Shown: positions 47,156 to 56,494 of the stretch, piece by piece
Position numbering within the stretch: position 1 is the first letter of the stretch
Layout: every line of letters starts with the position of its first letter
DNA from: Myxococcales bacterium
GTDB lineage: Bacteria; Myxococcota_A; Polyangia; Polyangiales; Polyangiaceae
Length of the DNA stretch: 64,000 nucleotides
Assembly: GCA_016720545.1 (NCBI GenBank)
Contig: JADKKK010000005.1
Span: forward strand, 310,001 to 374,000
Reading direction: 5' to 3'
Position numbers and translations under genes: made by a program
The notes under the pieces: generated by a model
What the model was told of the DNA's origin: nothing
The model's database searches: none
Seen by the model: the letters and a program-made list of their open reading frames with translations, nothing else

Positions 47156-47423
47156 GCCCACAATGTGCTACAAATCGGGCGCCGCGTCGAGCCGCCCTCT
47201 TCCGCTCGCGCCCGCGCGGCCGCGGCGCGCTACCCTCCGCCGGTGCCTTCGCTCGCGCGCGCTGCGCCGTCGCCGGGCCCCGCCGCGCGTCCGCGTGCGC
47301 GATGGCGTGCGCCGGGTCGTGCCTGCCGGGATGTGTCGGCGTGCCCTTCGCGCTGCCATGCCCACCCTCGGTGGCTTCGCGTGGGTGTGGGCGACCGACC
47401 TCTTGAAGAAGTGAGCCTCGCGC
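47156..47423. other. stretch between small exported gene and metG with no confident gene
   Basis: No frame codes for a recognisable protein. A TAnnCT-like promoter word (GCTACCCT, near 47230) faces the plus strand and could begin a short, unproven ORF ending just before metG. It should contain the promoter of the gene at 47155. Confidence 0.5.
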
Positions 47424-49451
47424 CTACTTGAGCCTCGCGCCCGGCGCCGCCGTCTCCGGCGCGGTCGCGAGGACGAGCGCGTCCGACGGGCCCGTGGCGA
47501 GCACCATGCCGTGCGACACGAGGCCCTTGCCGAAGTCGCGCGGCGCGAGGTTCGCGACGACCACGACGCGCTGCCCGGTGAGGGCCTCCGGGGTGAAGGT
47601 CTGCGCGAGACCGGCGACGATGGTGCGCGCGGTGGGCTCGCCGAGGTCGACCGTGAGGCGGAGGAGCTTGTCCTTCTTCGGCACGCGCTCGCAGGCCGTG
47701 ACGAGGCCAACCCGCAGCTCGACCCGCGCGAAGTCGTCGTACGTAATGGGCGCCGAGGGCTCGGCTGGCGCGTCGTCGGGCTTGCCTTGCGCCTTCGCCG
47801 GCGCGGTGGCGGAGGTCTTCTCGGGGGCCGCGCTCGCCTCGGGCTCTGACTTCGGGGGCGCGAGCTTCGCGAGCAGGGCGGCGACCTGATCTTTGTCGAA
47901 CATGGGGAAGAGGGGCGTCCCGGTGGCGAGGGGCTCGCCGCCGGGGAGCGGCGCGAAGGTCGTGGGGAACAGGTCTGCGCCGGTCACGAGCGGGAGCGGC
48001 GCGAGCGGCGCCAGGCCGAGCTGCGCGAGCAGCGCGTCGCTCTTTTGGGGCATGGCGGGCCAGATGGCGACGCCGAGGAGCCGCAGGACCTCGAGCAGGG
48101 TCGCGAGGATGGTCTCGGTGCGCGCCGTGTCGCCGGCCTTCGCCGTCGCCCACGGGGCCGCGCGGTCGACGTACTGGTTGGCCCGCGACGAGACCTCCCA
48201 CGTGTGCTCGAGCGCCCGGTGGATCTCGAGCGTCGACCACGCCGCGCGCGCCGCGCGGAGCGACTCCTCCACGTCGCGCACGAGGTCGGTCTCGAGCGGC
48301 GTGGGGTCTCTCCACGCGGGGCGCTTGCCGCCGGTGAGCTTCGTGCAGAGCCCGAGCGTTCGCTGGAGGAGGTTGCCCAGGTTCTTGCCGAGGTCGGCGT
48401 TGTAGCGCTCGAGCATGGCCGCGTGATCGAAGTCGCCGTCTTGGCCGAACGCGACGCCGCGCAGGAGCTGATAGCGAAGCACGTCGGGCCCGAGCTCCCG
48501 CGCGAGGCGCAGCGGATCGACCGCGTTTCGCAGGCTCTTCGACATCTTCTGGCCATCCACCGTGAGGAAGCCGTGCGCGAACACCGTGGTGGGGAGCTCG
48601 TCCTCCGAGTAGCCCGCCGCGAACAAGAACGCTGGCCAGTACACGGCATGGAACCGCAGGATGTCTTTGCCGACGAGGTGCACGAGCGTCGCGTCGTGGC
48701 CCTTCTTGGGCCAGAACGCGGTGTTCGCGGTGGCCTCGAGCGAAGAGAGGTAGTTCGTGAGCGCGTCGAACCACACGTACATCACGTGGCGCGGGTTGCC
48801 GGGCACGCCGACGCCCCACGAGAAGCTCGTGCGTGACACGGACAGATCGCGGAGCCCCTCCTTCACGAAGCTGATGACCTCGTTGCGTCGCTCGCGAGGG
48901 CGAATGAAGTCGGGGCGAGCCTCGTAGAGGGCGAGGAGGCGCTCTTGGAAGCGCGACAGGCGAAAGAAGTACGTGTCCTCCTTCAGGCGCTCGACCGGCT
49001 TCTTGTGTAGAGTGCACATATTGCCCGGCTGCTCGAGCTCCTTCTCGGTCTTGAACGACTCGCAGCCGACGCAGTACCAGTCCTCGTAGGAGCCCTCGTA
49101 GAGGTCGTCGCCGCGGGCGGCGATCTTCTCCCATAGCGCGCCGACGAAGGCCTTGTGCGCCTCGTCGGTGGTGCGCACGAAGTGGTCGGGGCGCACGAGC
49201 AGCTCCGGCCACGCGGCGCGGAACGGGGCGCTTGCGGCGTCGACGAAGTCCTTCGGGGCCATGCCCCGCTCGGTCGCCTGCCGCTCGATCTTGAGGCCGT
49301 GCTCGTCGGTGCCGGTGAGCAGGAACGTGGCGTCACCGAAGAGCTCGTGCGCCCTTCGGAGCGCGTCGGCGCACACGGTCGTGTAGGCCGTGCCGAGGTG
49401 GGGCACGTCGTTGACGTAGTAGATGGGCGTGGTGACGGCGAAGCGGCTCAT
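47424..49451 (-). CDS. metG: methionyl-tRNA synthetase with C-terminal tRNA-binding domain
   Basis: About 675 residues from ATG 49451. The class I signature is PIYYVNDVPHLGTAY (HLGT in place of HIGH) and the KMSKS loop is DGQKMSKSLRN. The zinc knuckle is CVGCE with CTLH, the CXXH form seen in Thermus-type MetG. The final 110 residues, after an Ala/Pro/Lys linker, form an OB-fold EMAP/Arc1p-type tRNA-binding domain (VELRVGLVTACERVP; VVVVANLAPRDFGKGL). It charges tRNA-Met. A TGTAGAGTGCA palindrome lies over the zinc knuckle region (49006). Confidence 0.97.
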   Translation of the reverse strand: MSRFAVTTPIYYVNDVPHLGTAYTTVCADALRRAHELFGDATFLLTGTDEHGLKIERQATERGMAPKDFVDAASAPFRAAWPELLVRPDHFVRTTDEAHKAFVGALWEKIAARGDDLYEGSYEDWYCVGCESFKTEKELEQPGNMCTLHKKPVERLKEDTYFFRLSRFQERLLALYEARPDFIRPRERRNEVISFVKEGLRDLSVSRTSFSWGVGVPGNPRHVMYVWFDALTNYLSSLEATANTAFWPKKGHDATLVHLVGKDILRFHAVYWPAFLFAAGYSEDELPTTVFAHGFLTVDGQKMSKSLRNAVDPLRLARELGPDVLRYQLLRGVAFGQDGDFDHAAMLERYNADLGKNLGNLLQRTLGLCTKLTGGKRPAWRDPTPLETDLVRDVEESLRAARAAWSTLEIHRALEHTWEVSSRANQYVDRAAPWATAKAGDTARTETILATLLEVLRLLGVAIWPAMPQKSDALLAQLGLAPLAPLPLVTGADLFPTTFAPLPGGEPLATGTPLFPMFDKDQVAALLAKLAPPKSEPEASAAPEKTSATAPAKAQGKPDDAPAEPSAPITYDDFARVELRVGLVTACERVPKKDKLLRLTVDLGEPTARTIVAGLAQTFTPEALTGQRVVVVANLAPRDFGKGLVSHGMVLATGPSDALVLATAPETAAPGARLK

Positions 49452-49537
49452 GCGCTCCGCGCATTATCACGAACGCGCGAGGGCGCGGGGCTCGCGCGTC
49501 GGCGAGTCGCCAAGCCGCGTAGGCTGGGCGAGAGGTG

Positions 49538-50527
49538 TCAGTCGCCCGCGGAGCTGCGGGCGGCCTTGCGGTGCGTCGCGGGCGGGATGCTCGGCGCCCG
49601 CTTCGCGGGGGGAGCGGCGTCGAGGGCCCGGCGCAGCGGCAGCATGAACATTCGGTCGATCGCGACGCGGAGCTCGCGGGGCGGGGGCGCCTCGCTCGTC
49701 TGCGCGAGGATGCGGAGCTCGGAGGCGGGGGTGCCGCCCAGCGCCGAGCCGGAGCGGGGGATGACGTCGAGCGGCATGGGCGCGACCAGGACGAGCTCGT
49801 CGCCGCGCTGCCGCAGCCACGTGGCCTGGTAGAGCGTGGTGATCGCGCCGGACGACTCGTGGAACACGAACGGGCGCCACTCGAGCGGCGCGCGCAGATC
49901 GAAGCTGTGCGCGCCGAGGTGGATGTCGTGCCCCGCGAGGACGAGCGGATCGCCCTTCGAGGTGGAGAGGTAGAGCGAGCGAAGCGAGAGCGGGTGGGTG
50001 CGCTCGAGGGCGCGGACGAGGGCGAGGGCGTCGGCGGGGTGGAGGCCTATGTCGGCGCCGTCCACGTCGAGGGCGTCGCCCTCGGGAATGGTCGCGGCGA
50101 GCGCCACGAGCGCGGCGCGCGTGTCGTCGCTGCCCTCGTCGAGGTGGACCGAGACGAAGCGCGTGGCGGACAGCCGGGTGAAGGCGAGGAGCACGCGCGT
50201 GCGGCGCCGGTTGCCGAGCACCGTGAGCCCGAAGGGCTCGTCGAGGTCGAGGAGCTCGGACGTGACGCCGTCGAGCTCGCGCACGAGCCGGCCTCCCCGC
50301 CAGATGAGCGCGCCTGTCGCCGCGGGTCTCCGCAGACGCCGTGCCACGAGCGCGACCGCGGACACGACCAGGACCGCGGCGAGCGCCTGCAGGACGCGCG
50401 AGCCTGACCCGGCGAGCGCCGCGCACGCCAAGCCGCCGAGGCCGAGCGCGACCAGCGAGACGTTCCTCGCGCGGCCCACGCGGTACGGGGCGAGCGGGTA
50501 GCGGATGTCCTGCGTGGCCTTCTGCAT
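49538..50527 (-). CDS. two-helix membrane protein, unknown
   Basis: About 329 residues from ATG 50527 (MQKATQDIRYPLAPYRVG). Two hydrophobic helices near the N-terminus (VSLVALGLGGLACAALAG; ALAAVLVVSAVALVARRL) are followed by a cytoplasmic-looking beta/alpha region with no known catalytic motif (WRGGRLVRELDGVTSELL; LSLRSLYLSTSKGDPLVL). I do not recognise the family. The gene is divergent from the lipoprotein at 50727. Confidence 0.6.
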   Translation of the reverse strand: MQKATQDIRYPLAPYRVGRARNVSLVALGLGGLACAALAGSGSRVLQALAAVLVVSAVALVARRLRRPAATGALIWRGGRLVRELDGVTSELLDLDEPFGLTVLGNRRRTRVLLAFTRLSATRFVSVHLDEGSDDTRAALVALAATIPEGDALDVDGADIGLHPADALALVRALERTHPLSLRSLYLSTSKGDPLVLAGHDIHLGAHSFDLRAPLEWRPFVFHESSGAITTLYQATWLRQRGDELVLVAPMPLDVIPRSGSALGGTPASELRILAQTSEAPPPRELRVAIDRMFMLPLRRALDAAPPAKRAPSIPPATHRKAARSSAGD

Positions 50528-50726
50528 GCCGCTCCGACGTTCCTCGCGCGCGGTAAACGCGCTCCTTAAAGACGTAGCACTTCGCTCTGCCTTTGGCCTC
50601 GCGTGCCGTCTGGAAGATCGGCGCCGGTATGACGCGACGCGTTGGGGACACGCCCGGCCCTGGTCGCTCCGCGGCAAAGGTGACATGGTGGTGGTCGCGG
50701 GCCGGGTTCCGTGCGGAGGAGTCAGT

Positions 50727-51275
50727 ATGACGCGGGCAAGAGTAGGGTTGGTGCTGGTGGCGATGGGGCTCTTCGGGGCCATGGTGACCGCGCAGGGGTG
50801 CGGCGGTACGGAAGCACCGGTCGACGCGGGCGTGGCCCCCGCCGACGTGTCCGTGGCCGACGTCGCGGCCGACGTCGCGCCGGTCGACGCGGCCAAGGAC
50901 GTCGTGGTCAAGGACACGGCGCCTGCCTGCGACCCCACGATCGATCCCTTCAAGGACGTGCCCGACGCGTCCGTCGGCGACGCGGGGCTCTCCACGGGCG
51001 TCTGCGTCGGCTGCGCGAAGTCGAAGTGCAAGGCCGAGCTCGACTCGTGTGTGAAGGACTGCGCGTGCCAGGGGCCCGTCATCGGCGTGCTCGAGTGCGT
51101 GCTCAAGCAGCCGGGGGGCGTCACGCAGGCGTCGCTCTTCGCTTGCGCGGGCCCGCTCCAGGGCGCGCCCACGAGCGTGCAAACCCAGGGCCTCGCCATC
51201 GCCGCGTGCCTCCAGAGAGATTGCTCGGCCCAATGCATTCCGGCCGGGCTCGATCTCGACGGTGGCGGCGGCTGA
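50727..51275 (+). CDS. secreted Cys-rich lipoprotein, unknown
   Basis: About 182 residues from ATG 50727, with GGAGGAG about six bases upstream. The signal peptide ends in a lipobox (AQGC). A stretch rich in Asp/Val/Ala (VADVAADVAPVDAAKD) links to a domain with ten or more Cys (CVGCAKSKCKAELDSC, CACQGP, CLQRDCSAQCIPAG). Found as a single gene convergent with mukB. Function unknown. Confidence 0.72.
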   Translation: MTRARVGLVLVAMGLFGAMVTAQGCGGTEAPVDAGVAPADVSVADVAADVAPVDAAKDVVVKDTAPACDPTIDPFKDVPDASVGDAGLSTGVCVGCAKSKCKAELDSCVKDCACQGPVIGVLECVLKQPGGVTQASLFACAGPLQGAPTSVQTQGLAIAACLQRDCSAQCIPAGLDLDGGGG

Positions 51276-51317
51276 GCCGAGCCGTCCGCCTCGGGCGTCA
51301 GGCACGCCGGCCTGGCG

Positions 51318-54300
51318 TCAGCCTTCCGCGGGCGCGCTCTCGCGGAGCGCGCGCCTCCCGCTGACCAGCACCTCGTCGCGCCCGCTCTCGTCGGTGCGTC
51401 GCACGAGGCGGTACGTGGTCGCGCCCTCCGCCCGCGACACCTCGGGTGCGGCGACGAGCAGTTGAAGCTCGAGCGTCTGGCACAGGTCGAAGAGCACCGA
51501 GAGGTTGTCCTGCGACAGCCGATTGGCCTCGTCGAGGAACAGAAACCGCATCGAGCCCATCGGCCGGCGGGTGCGCAGGAGGTTCGAGTCGCGCTCCCAC
51601 TCCGTGAGCACGACCATGAGGATGGCCGCGCCTACGCCGATGCCCTCGCCGGTCGACAGGCGGGCCGGCGACGCAGCCTCCCACTCGCTCTTGCCCGCGC
51701 GCTGCACGTCGACCGAGAGCTCGAGGTACTCGCGGTAGTCGAGGATGCGCTGGCTGCCGGCCTTGCCGCCTGCGTGGCGCCGGAAGATCTCGGCGAGCGC
51801 CTCCTCCACCGGCATGCGCGGGTCGAACAGCAGGTCTTGGCTCTGCCCCTCGCGGAGCGCGGAGAGCACCTGATCCATGCGCTCTACACGCGTCATCTGG
51901 ATGCGAATCCCGCCGATGCTGCCGAAGCGGACGCCCGCGAGGCTCTGGTTCAGGCGGCGCACCTGCGATCGCGCGCGTCGGAGCTGCACGTCGATGCCGC
52001 GGGCGACGTCTTCCGAGGCGCCGCGGAGCTCGGTCTCCTGGTGACCTAGGCGCGACTCGAGCGACGAGAGATCGTCGCGCAGCCGGAGGAGCGCGCGCGT
52101 GGGGTCGGCGAGGGCGGAGATGGCGAGCGGCAGCCGCCGCTGGAGCCAGGCCACCACGTCGCGCCACGCGGCCAGCGCCGACCGGGCGAGCGCGTCGTTG
52201 TCGGGGGTGAGCAGTCGCTCTCGGAGCGCCTCGGCGAGCTCGGTCCCTGCGCGCGCGCGACCGAGGCGCTCGGCGAGCACCTGGCCTTGGCCGCGTGCCT
52301 CGGCGAAGAGCGTCGCGGGATCGCCCCCCACGGGCTCGGGCCAGCTCACGCCCCCCGCCTGCACCTCATCGGCCAGCGTGTCGAGGAGGGCCTTCGCCGG
52401 GACGAGCCGCTCGCGCACGCGCGCCGCGTCGCGTACGCGCGCCTCGTGGAGCCGAGCTCCGGCCACCGCGCGCTCCGCTCGGACCGCCTGTTCGCGCCCG
52501 AGCTCGCGCGCCGTGGCCTCGGCGGCGCTCGTCGCGCGACGGGCCTCCTCGGCGGTCGCGACCGCTCGCTCGAGGGCGTCCTGGCCGACGCTGCCGACGT
52601 CCTCGCGCGCTAGATCGGCGCGGGCGCGATCGAGCTCCGCCTGCGCTCGGCCGCGCTCCAGCTCGGCGAGCTGGTGTGCGGTGGCGCCTGCCTCCCACGC
52701 GCGCTCGGCCTCGGTCACGCGGGACTCCGCCGCGGTCGCTTCGTCGCGCGCGGCCGAGTGGCTCGCCTCGAGCGCCGGGACGATCTCGGCGCGCGCCGAG
52801 AGCACGCGCTCGGCGTCCACGTGGACCACGCGCGCCCCGGCCTCCACGGCCGACGTCAGCGCTCGCTGGAGGCGAAACACGCGGTCGCGCTCGCCGCGCA
52901 GGGTCTCCTGCTCGCTCCGGAGCGCGCCGTCCTCCGGCGGGAGCCCCTCGGCGAGCGAGTGAATGAGTGAGCTAAGTAATTGTTTGTGTGTGTCTTTTTG
53001 GTGACCGGTCGGGACCTCTTCCCGCGCGAGGCCAAGCTCCGTGGCGAGCGCGTCCGCGAGCGCTCCGTGGTCTGGCGGCTCGAGGAAGAGGGCCTCGCTC
53101 GCGAGCGAACGGAGCGCTTCGACGCGAGGTCGGAGCTCGCTCACGAGCTGTCGAGTGGCCGCGAGCGACGCCGCGCAGGTGACGAGCTCGGCCTCGGCGT
53201 GCGCCGCGCGGGCACTGGCTCGCGCGAGCTCCTCGGTCGGCGCGCCGGCTTCGAGCACGGCCAAGTCGACGAACAGAGTGTCGAGCGAAGAGCGCGCCCC
53301 CTCTAGCCGCTCGGCGCGCCGCTCGGCGTCGGCGATGGCGGCGTCGAGCCGCGCGAGCTCCTCGCGCAGGGCGTTCGCGCGCTGGGCTCGTGCGCGCGCG
53401 CCGAGGCGGGGCTCACGCTCGATGCGCGTGACGCGGAAGCCGTACGGCTCGGCGACCACGACGTCGCCCTGCGACTCTCCGACGATGGTCTGCGCCCCCA
53501 CCTCCGCGTCGGGGCGCACGAGGAACACCGTCGCCGCCTCGCGGGGCTTGCCGACGATCGCGCGCAGCGCGTGCTCGGGCGAGTCGACCACGAGCGCGCC
53601 GACGAGCGGACCGAGGGCGGCTTCCTTCCGCGCGGCCTCGCCGAGCTCGAGGTCCTCGTAGCGCAGCGAGAGCAGCTCGCCGTCGAGCTCGTCGCGCAGG
53701 CGCAGCAGATCGGGCTCCTGCCCTCCGCCCGCGTGCCGCTCGATGGCCTCGATCTCGTGCCGCACCCGCTCGCGCTCGGCACGTCGTGCACGCACGGCGT
53801 CGCGGCTCCCGCCCAGCGCTTCGTCGAGCGCCGCCCGCGCGGCCGCGCCCTCGCTCTGTGTGGTGATCGCTCGAGTGGGTCGCCCCGCGGCCGTGAGCGC
53901 GTCCGCGAGCCCCTCGGCGAGGGCGTGCGCGCGGGCGTAGCGCTCGGCCGAGACGCGGATCGCCCCGGCCCTCGCGGTGGCGTCGGCGCGCTCGTGCTCG
54001 AGGGCCAGGGCTCGCACGGTCTGCTCGGCCGCCGCCGCCTCGGCGGCCTGGAAGCGCTCTTCGAGCGGGAGCCTCAGGGCCTCGAGCCGCGCCCCCGCGT
54101 CGGGCGCCAGCTCCGCGAGCTCGGGAAAGAGCCGGGCCGCACGCGCGCGCGCCGCCGACTGCCGCTCGGCGAGCGCGCGCGCCTCGACGGCGCGCCGCTC
54201 GAGGTCGGGCAGCCGGGCCACGCGGCCCTCGGCCTCTGCCAGGCGCGCGAGCACGGCGCGAGCCTCCGCGTAGGGGTCATCGCCGGAGGACTCCGGGGCG

Positions 54301-55739
54301 AGCGCACGAAGTGCTGTAAGTGCACGTGAGTGTTCGTCTTTTCTTCGGCTGGCCGTCGCGAGCTCTCGCTCCACGCGCACGCGCGCCTCGTCCAGCGCGC
54401 CGAGGCGACGCGACGCCTCTTCGAGCAGGCGCGGGGCGTCGGAGGGCTCCGCGGTCGTCGTCGCCAAGAGCTCCCAGGCTTCCGCGAGCGCTTCGCGCTG
54501 CTGCCGCGCTGCCTGCGCGCTCACGTGAAGATCCCCGAGACCGGCCTGGAGATCGGCGAGCCCGCGCGCGGTCCGGTCGTAGGCGTCTCGGGCGCGATCG
54601 CGCGCGTCGCGGGCGACCTCGCGGCCCCGGACGCGGCCCTCGAGGTCGGCGCGGGTCGTCTCGCTCCGGGCGTCCGCCAGGCCGAGCGTCTCGGCCGCGG
54701 CGCGGCTCCGCTCGGAGGCCTCGAGCGCTCGCGCGGTGCGCTCGGCGAGTGAAGTGGAGTGCTCCGCGAGCGCACGCGCCGCGTGCAGCGCTTCGTTCGC
54801 GCGGGTCACCTCGAGGCCGAGCGCGTCCGCCTCTTCGCGGAGCGCGCGGGCCGCGAGCTCGCTCTCCGCCGCGGCGCCCTCCGCGGCGCGGGTCTCCGCC
54901 TCCGCCTCGCGCGCGGCGGTCGCGACGGCGGTGAGGGTGGCGTCGAGCGTCGCGCGGGCCGCCTCGTACACGGCCGAGAGCTCGCGCTCGAGGACGCGCG
55001 CCTCCGCGACCTCCGCGCGGGTGCGGTGGCACGCGTCGAGGTTGGCGCGCATGTGGGTGAGGGTCTCGCCGAGGCCCGGCTCCTCGCGCAGGAGGAACGA
55101 TCGCAGCTCCCCCGTGAGCGCGCGCGAGATGCCGCCCGTCATGCTCGTGCGGAGCATCTCGTTGAGCTTCGCCCGGTCCTCGTCGGACGCGAGGCGCAGC
55201 GGCGTGATGCCGTGGTCGAAGAGCGCCGCGAAGTAGTCCTTGGCCGACGCGAAGATCTCGACGTGGCCGCCGAGGCGTTCCCCCGCCGCCTTGACCTCGG
55301 CGAGCGTGGGCAGCACGTCGTGCTCCCCGTCGGAGCCGAGCAAGAGGCCCTTCAGGCTGCCCTGGAGGTCCGTGCCCGTGACGAGGAAGGGCGTGAGCTC
55401 GACCGTGGGCTCGGCCTTGCGAGTCAGGCACACGCCCAGCACCACGCGCCGCCCGTGATCGACCTCGACCTCCAGCGCGGCGAACGAGGGGCTCCCCGGC
55501 TCGCCGAGCCTGCCGTAGAGGCCCTTGTCCGCGCCGGCGCCGCTGCTCTCGCCGACGCTCGAGAAGCGCAGGCGGGTCATGTCGGGCATCAGCACCACGT
55601 AGGCCGCGACCATGACGGTGGTCTTCCCGGAGCCGTTGGCGCCCTCGAGCGCGGTGACCCGCGGGTCGAGCTCGTAGCGCTCGTAGAAGACGCCCTTCCA
55701 GTTGACGAGCGCGAGCGCTGTAGCGCGTGCGCGTCTCAT
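51318..55739 (-). CDS. mukB: chromosome condensin subunit MukB
   Basis: About 1473 residues from ATG 55739, close to the 1486 of E. coli MukB. The N-terminal ATPase half has LVNWKGVFYERYELD, Walker A GANGSGKTT (about 33-41), and the MukB-type MPDMTRLRF and DKGLYGRLG. Long coiled-coil arms follow, separated by a hinge near residues 705-780. The C-terminal half has the signature LSTGEGIGVGAAILMVVLT and Walker B MRFLFLDEANRLSQ, then LQLLVAAPEVSRAEG. MukB bends and organises DNA with MukF and MukE. Two low-GC patches in the arms are noted separately. No jetD follows, so Wadjet is unlikely. Confidence 0.93.
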   Translation of the reverse strand: MRRARATALALVNWKGVFYERYELDPRVTALEGANGSGKTTVMVAAYVVLMPDMTRLRFSSVGESSGAGADKGLYGRLGEPGSPSFAALEVEVDHGRRVVLGVCLTRKAEPTVELTPFLVTGTDLQGSLKGLLLGSDGEHDVLPTLAEVKAAGERLGGHVEIFASAKDYFAALFDHGITPLRLASDEDRAKLNEMLRTSMTGGISRALTGELRSFLLREEPGLGETLTHMRANLDACHRTRAEVAEARVLERELSAVYEAARATLDATLTAVATAAREAEAETRAAEGAAAESELAARALREEADALGLEVTRANEALHAARALAEHSTSLAERTARALEASERSRAAAETLGLADARSETTRADLEGRVRGREVARDARDRARDAYDRTARGLADLQAGLGDLHVSAQAARQQREALAEAWELLATTTAEPSDAPRLLEEASRRLGALDEARVRVERELATASRRKDEHSRALTALRALAPESSGDDPYAEARAVLARLAEAEGRVARLPDLERRAVEARALAERQSAARARAARLFPELAELAPDAGARLEALRLPLEERFQAAEAAAAEQTVRALALEHERADATARAGAIRVSAERYARAHALAEGLADALTAAGRPTRAITTQSEGAAARAALDEALGGSRDAVRARRAERERVRHEIEAIERHAGGGQEPDLLRLRDELDGELLSLRYEDLELGEAARKEAALGPLVGALVVDSPEHALRAIVGKPREAATVFLVRPDAEVGAQTIVGESQGDVVVAEPYGFRVTRIEREPRLGARARAQRANALREELARLDAAIADAERRAERLEGARSSLDTLFVDLAVLEAGAPTEELARASARAAHAEAELVTCAASLAATRQLVSELRPRVEALRSLASEALFLEPPDHGALADALATELGLAREEVPTGHQKDTHKQLLSSLIHSLAEGLPPEDGALRSEQETLRGERDRVFRLQRALTSAVEAGARVVHVDAERVLSARAEIVPALEASHSAARDEATAAESRVTEAERAWEAGATAHQLAELERGRAQAELDRARADLAREDVGSVGQDALERAVATAEEARRATSAAEATARELGREQAVRAERAVAGARLHEARVRDAARVRERLVPAKALLDTLADEVQAGGVSWPEPVGGDPATLFAEARGQGQVLAERLGRARAGTELAEALRERLLTPDNDALARSALAAWRDVVAWLQRRLPLAISALADPTRALLRLRDDLSSLESRLGHQETELRGASEDVARGIDVQLRRARSQVRRLNQSLAGVRFGSIGGIRIQMTRVERMDQVLSALREGQSQDLLFDPRMPVEEALAEIFRRHAGGKAGSQRILDYREYLELSVDVQRAGKSEWEAASPARLSTGEGIGVGAAILMVVLTEWERDSNLLRTRRPMGSMRFLFLDEANRLSQDNLSVLFDLCQTLELQLLVAAPEVSRAEGATTYRLVRRTDESGRDEVLVSGRRALRESAPAEG

Positions 55740-56494
55740 GGGGCGGGCTCCCCGTCCTCCGGCTCGAAGCCCCCGTCTTCCGCTTCGCGAGCTTCGAGGG
55801 TGTCGCCGTCCTCCGGCGCCTCGGTGTCGTCGCCGAGCGCGACGTCGTCGTCCGGTGGGACGTCGTCGCCGTCGGTGAGCACGACCTCGCCTTCGGAGGC
55901 TAGCCTCGCGAGGACCACCTCCGGTGGCTCGGCGAGGCGCGCCGGCTCGGCGAACCGCAGCAGCGCGGGGCGGAGCTTGGTGCGTCCATCGTCGGCGACG
56001 GCGACGAACCCGAGCGCGGCGAGGCGACGAACGGCCTCGGTGACCTTCGTGCGCACGCCCTCCTCCGCGACGCGCTCGTCGAGGCGTTTCTTCTGCGGGT
56101 TGAAGGCGCGCACGAGATCGTCGGTGCCGAGCACCGTGGCGAGCTGCCCGAGCACCTCGTCGCGCCCGACGACGCCGCCCTGCTCGACGGTGCGCGGATC
56201 GAGGTAGAGCAGCGCGAGCGCTTGCCCGACCAGCATCTCGGTGGGGCGGAGGTGCCGCCGCCCGAGCTTCTCCGAGGTGGGGAGCAGGTAGAAGTACCCG
56301 TCGGCCTTGTAGACGAGCTCGCAGCCGTAGCGGCGGTAGAGCGGCTCGAGGTGCTCGCGCGCGTCCACGAGAAATGTGTAGAACGCAAGCTCGTCGGCGC
56401 CGATGTGTCTGCCGCGGCGGAGCGCGAGATCGACGTCGGGGAAGACCGGCTCGAGGATGACGTCCTCGAGCCTCTCGAAGCGGGTCGTGCTCAT
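55736..56494 (-). CDS. mukE: condensin subunit MukE
   Basis: About 252 residues from ATG 56494; its start overlaps the mukF stop and its stop overlaps the mukB start, both by four bases. The winged-helix chain has the MukE core: EPVFPDVDLALRRGRHIGA, FYTFLVDAREHLEPLYRRYG and ADGYFYLLPTSEKLGRR. E. coli MukE has 234 residues. The last 50 residues are Asp/Glu-rich, as in MukE. MukE binds MukF to regulate the MukB ATPase cycle and DNA contact. Confidence 0.93.
   Translation of the reverse strand: MSTTRFERLEDVILEPVFPDVDLALRRGRHIGADELAFYTFLVDAREHLEPLYRRYGCELVYKADGYFYLLPTSEKLGRRHLRPTEMLVGQALALLYLDPRTVEQGGVVGRDEVLGQLATVLGTDDLVRAFNPQKKRLDERVAEEGVRTKVTEAVRRLAALGFVAVADDGRTKLRPALLRFAEPARLAEPPEVVLARLASEGEVVLTDGDDVPPDDDVALGDDTEAPEDGDTLEAREAEDGGFEPEDGEPAP

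Noticed and set aside
47241..47414. Short plus-strand frame ending in a hydrophobic Trp-containing tail, before metG
   Set aside because: It has a promoter-like word upstream, but most of the frame is Arg-rich random-looking sequence, and no family is seen.
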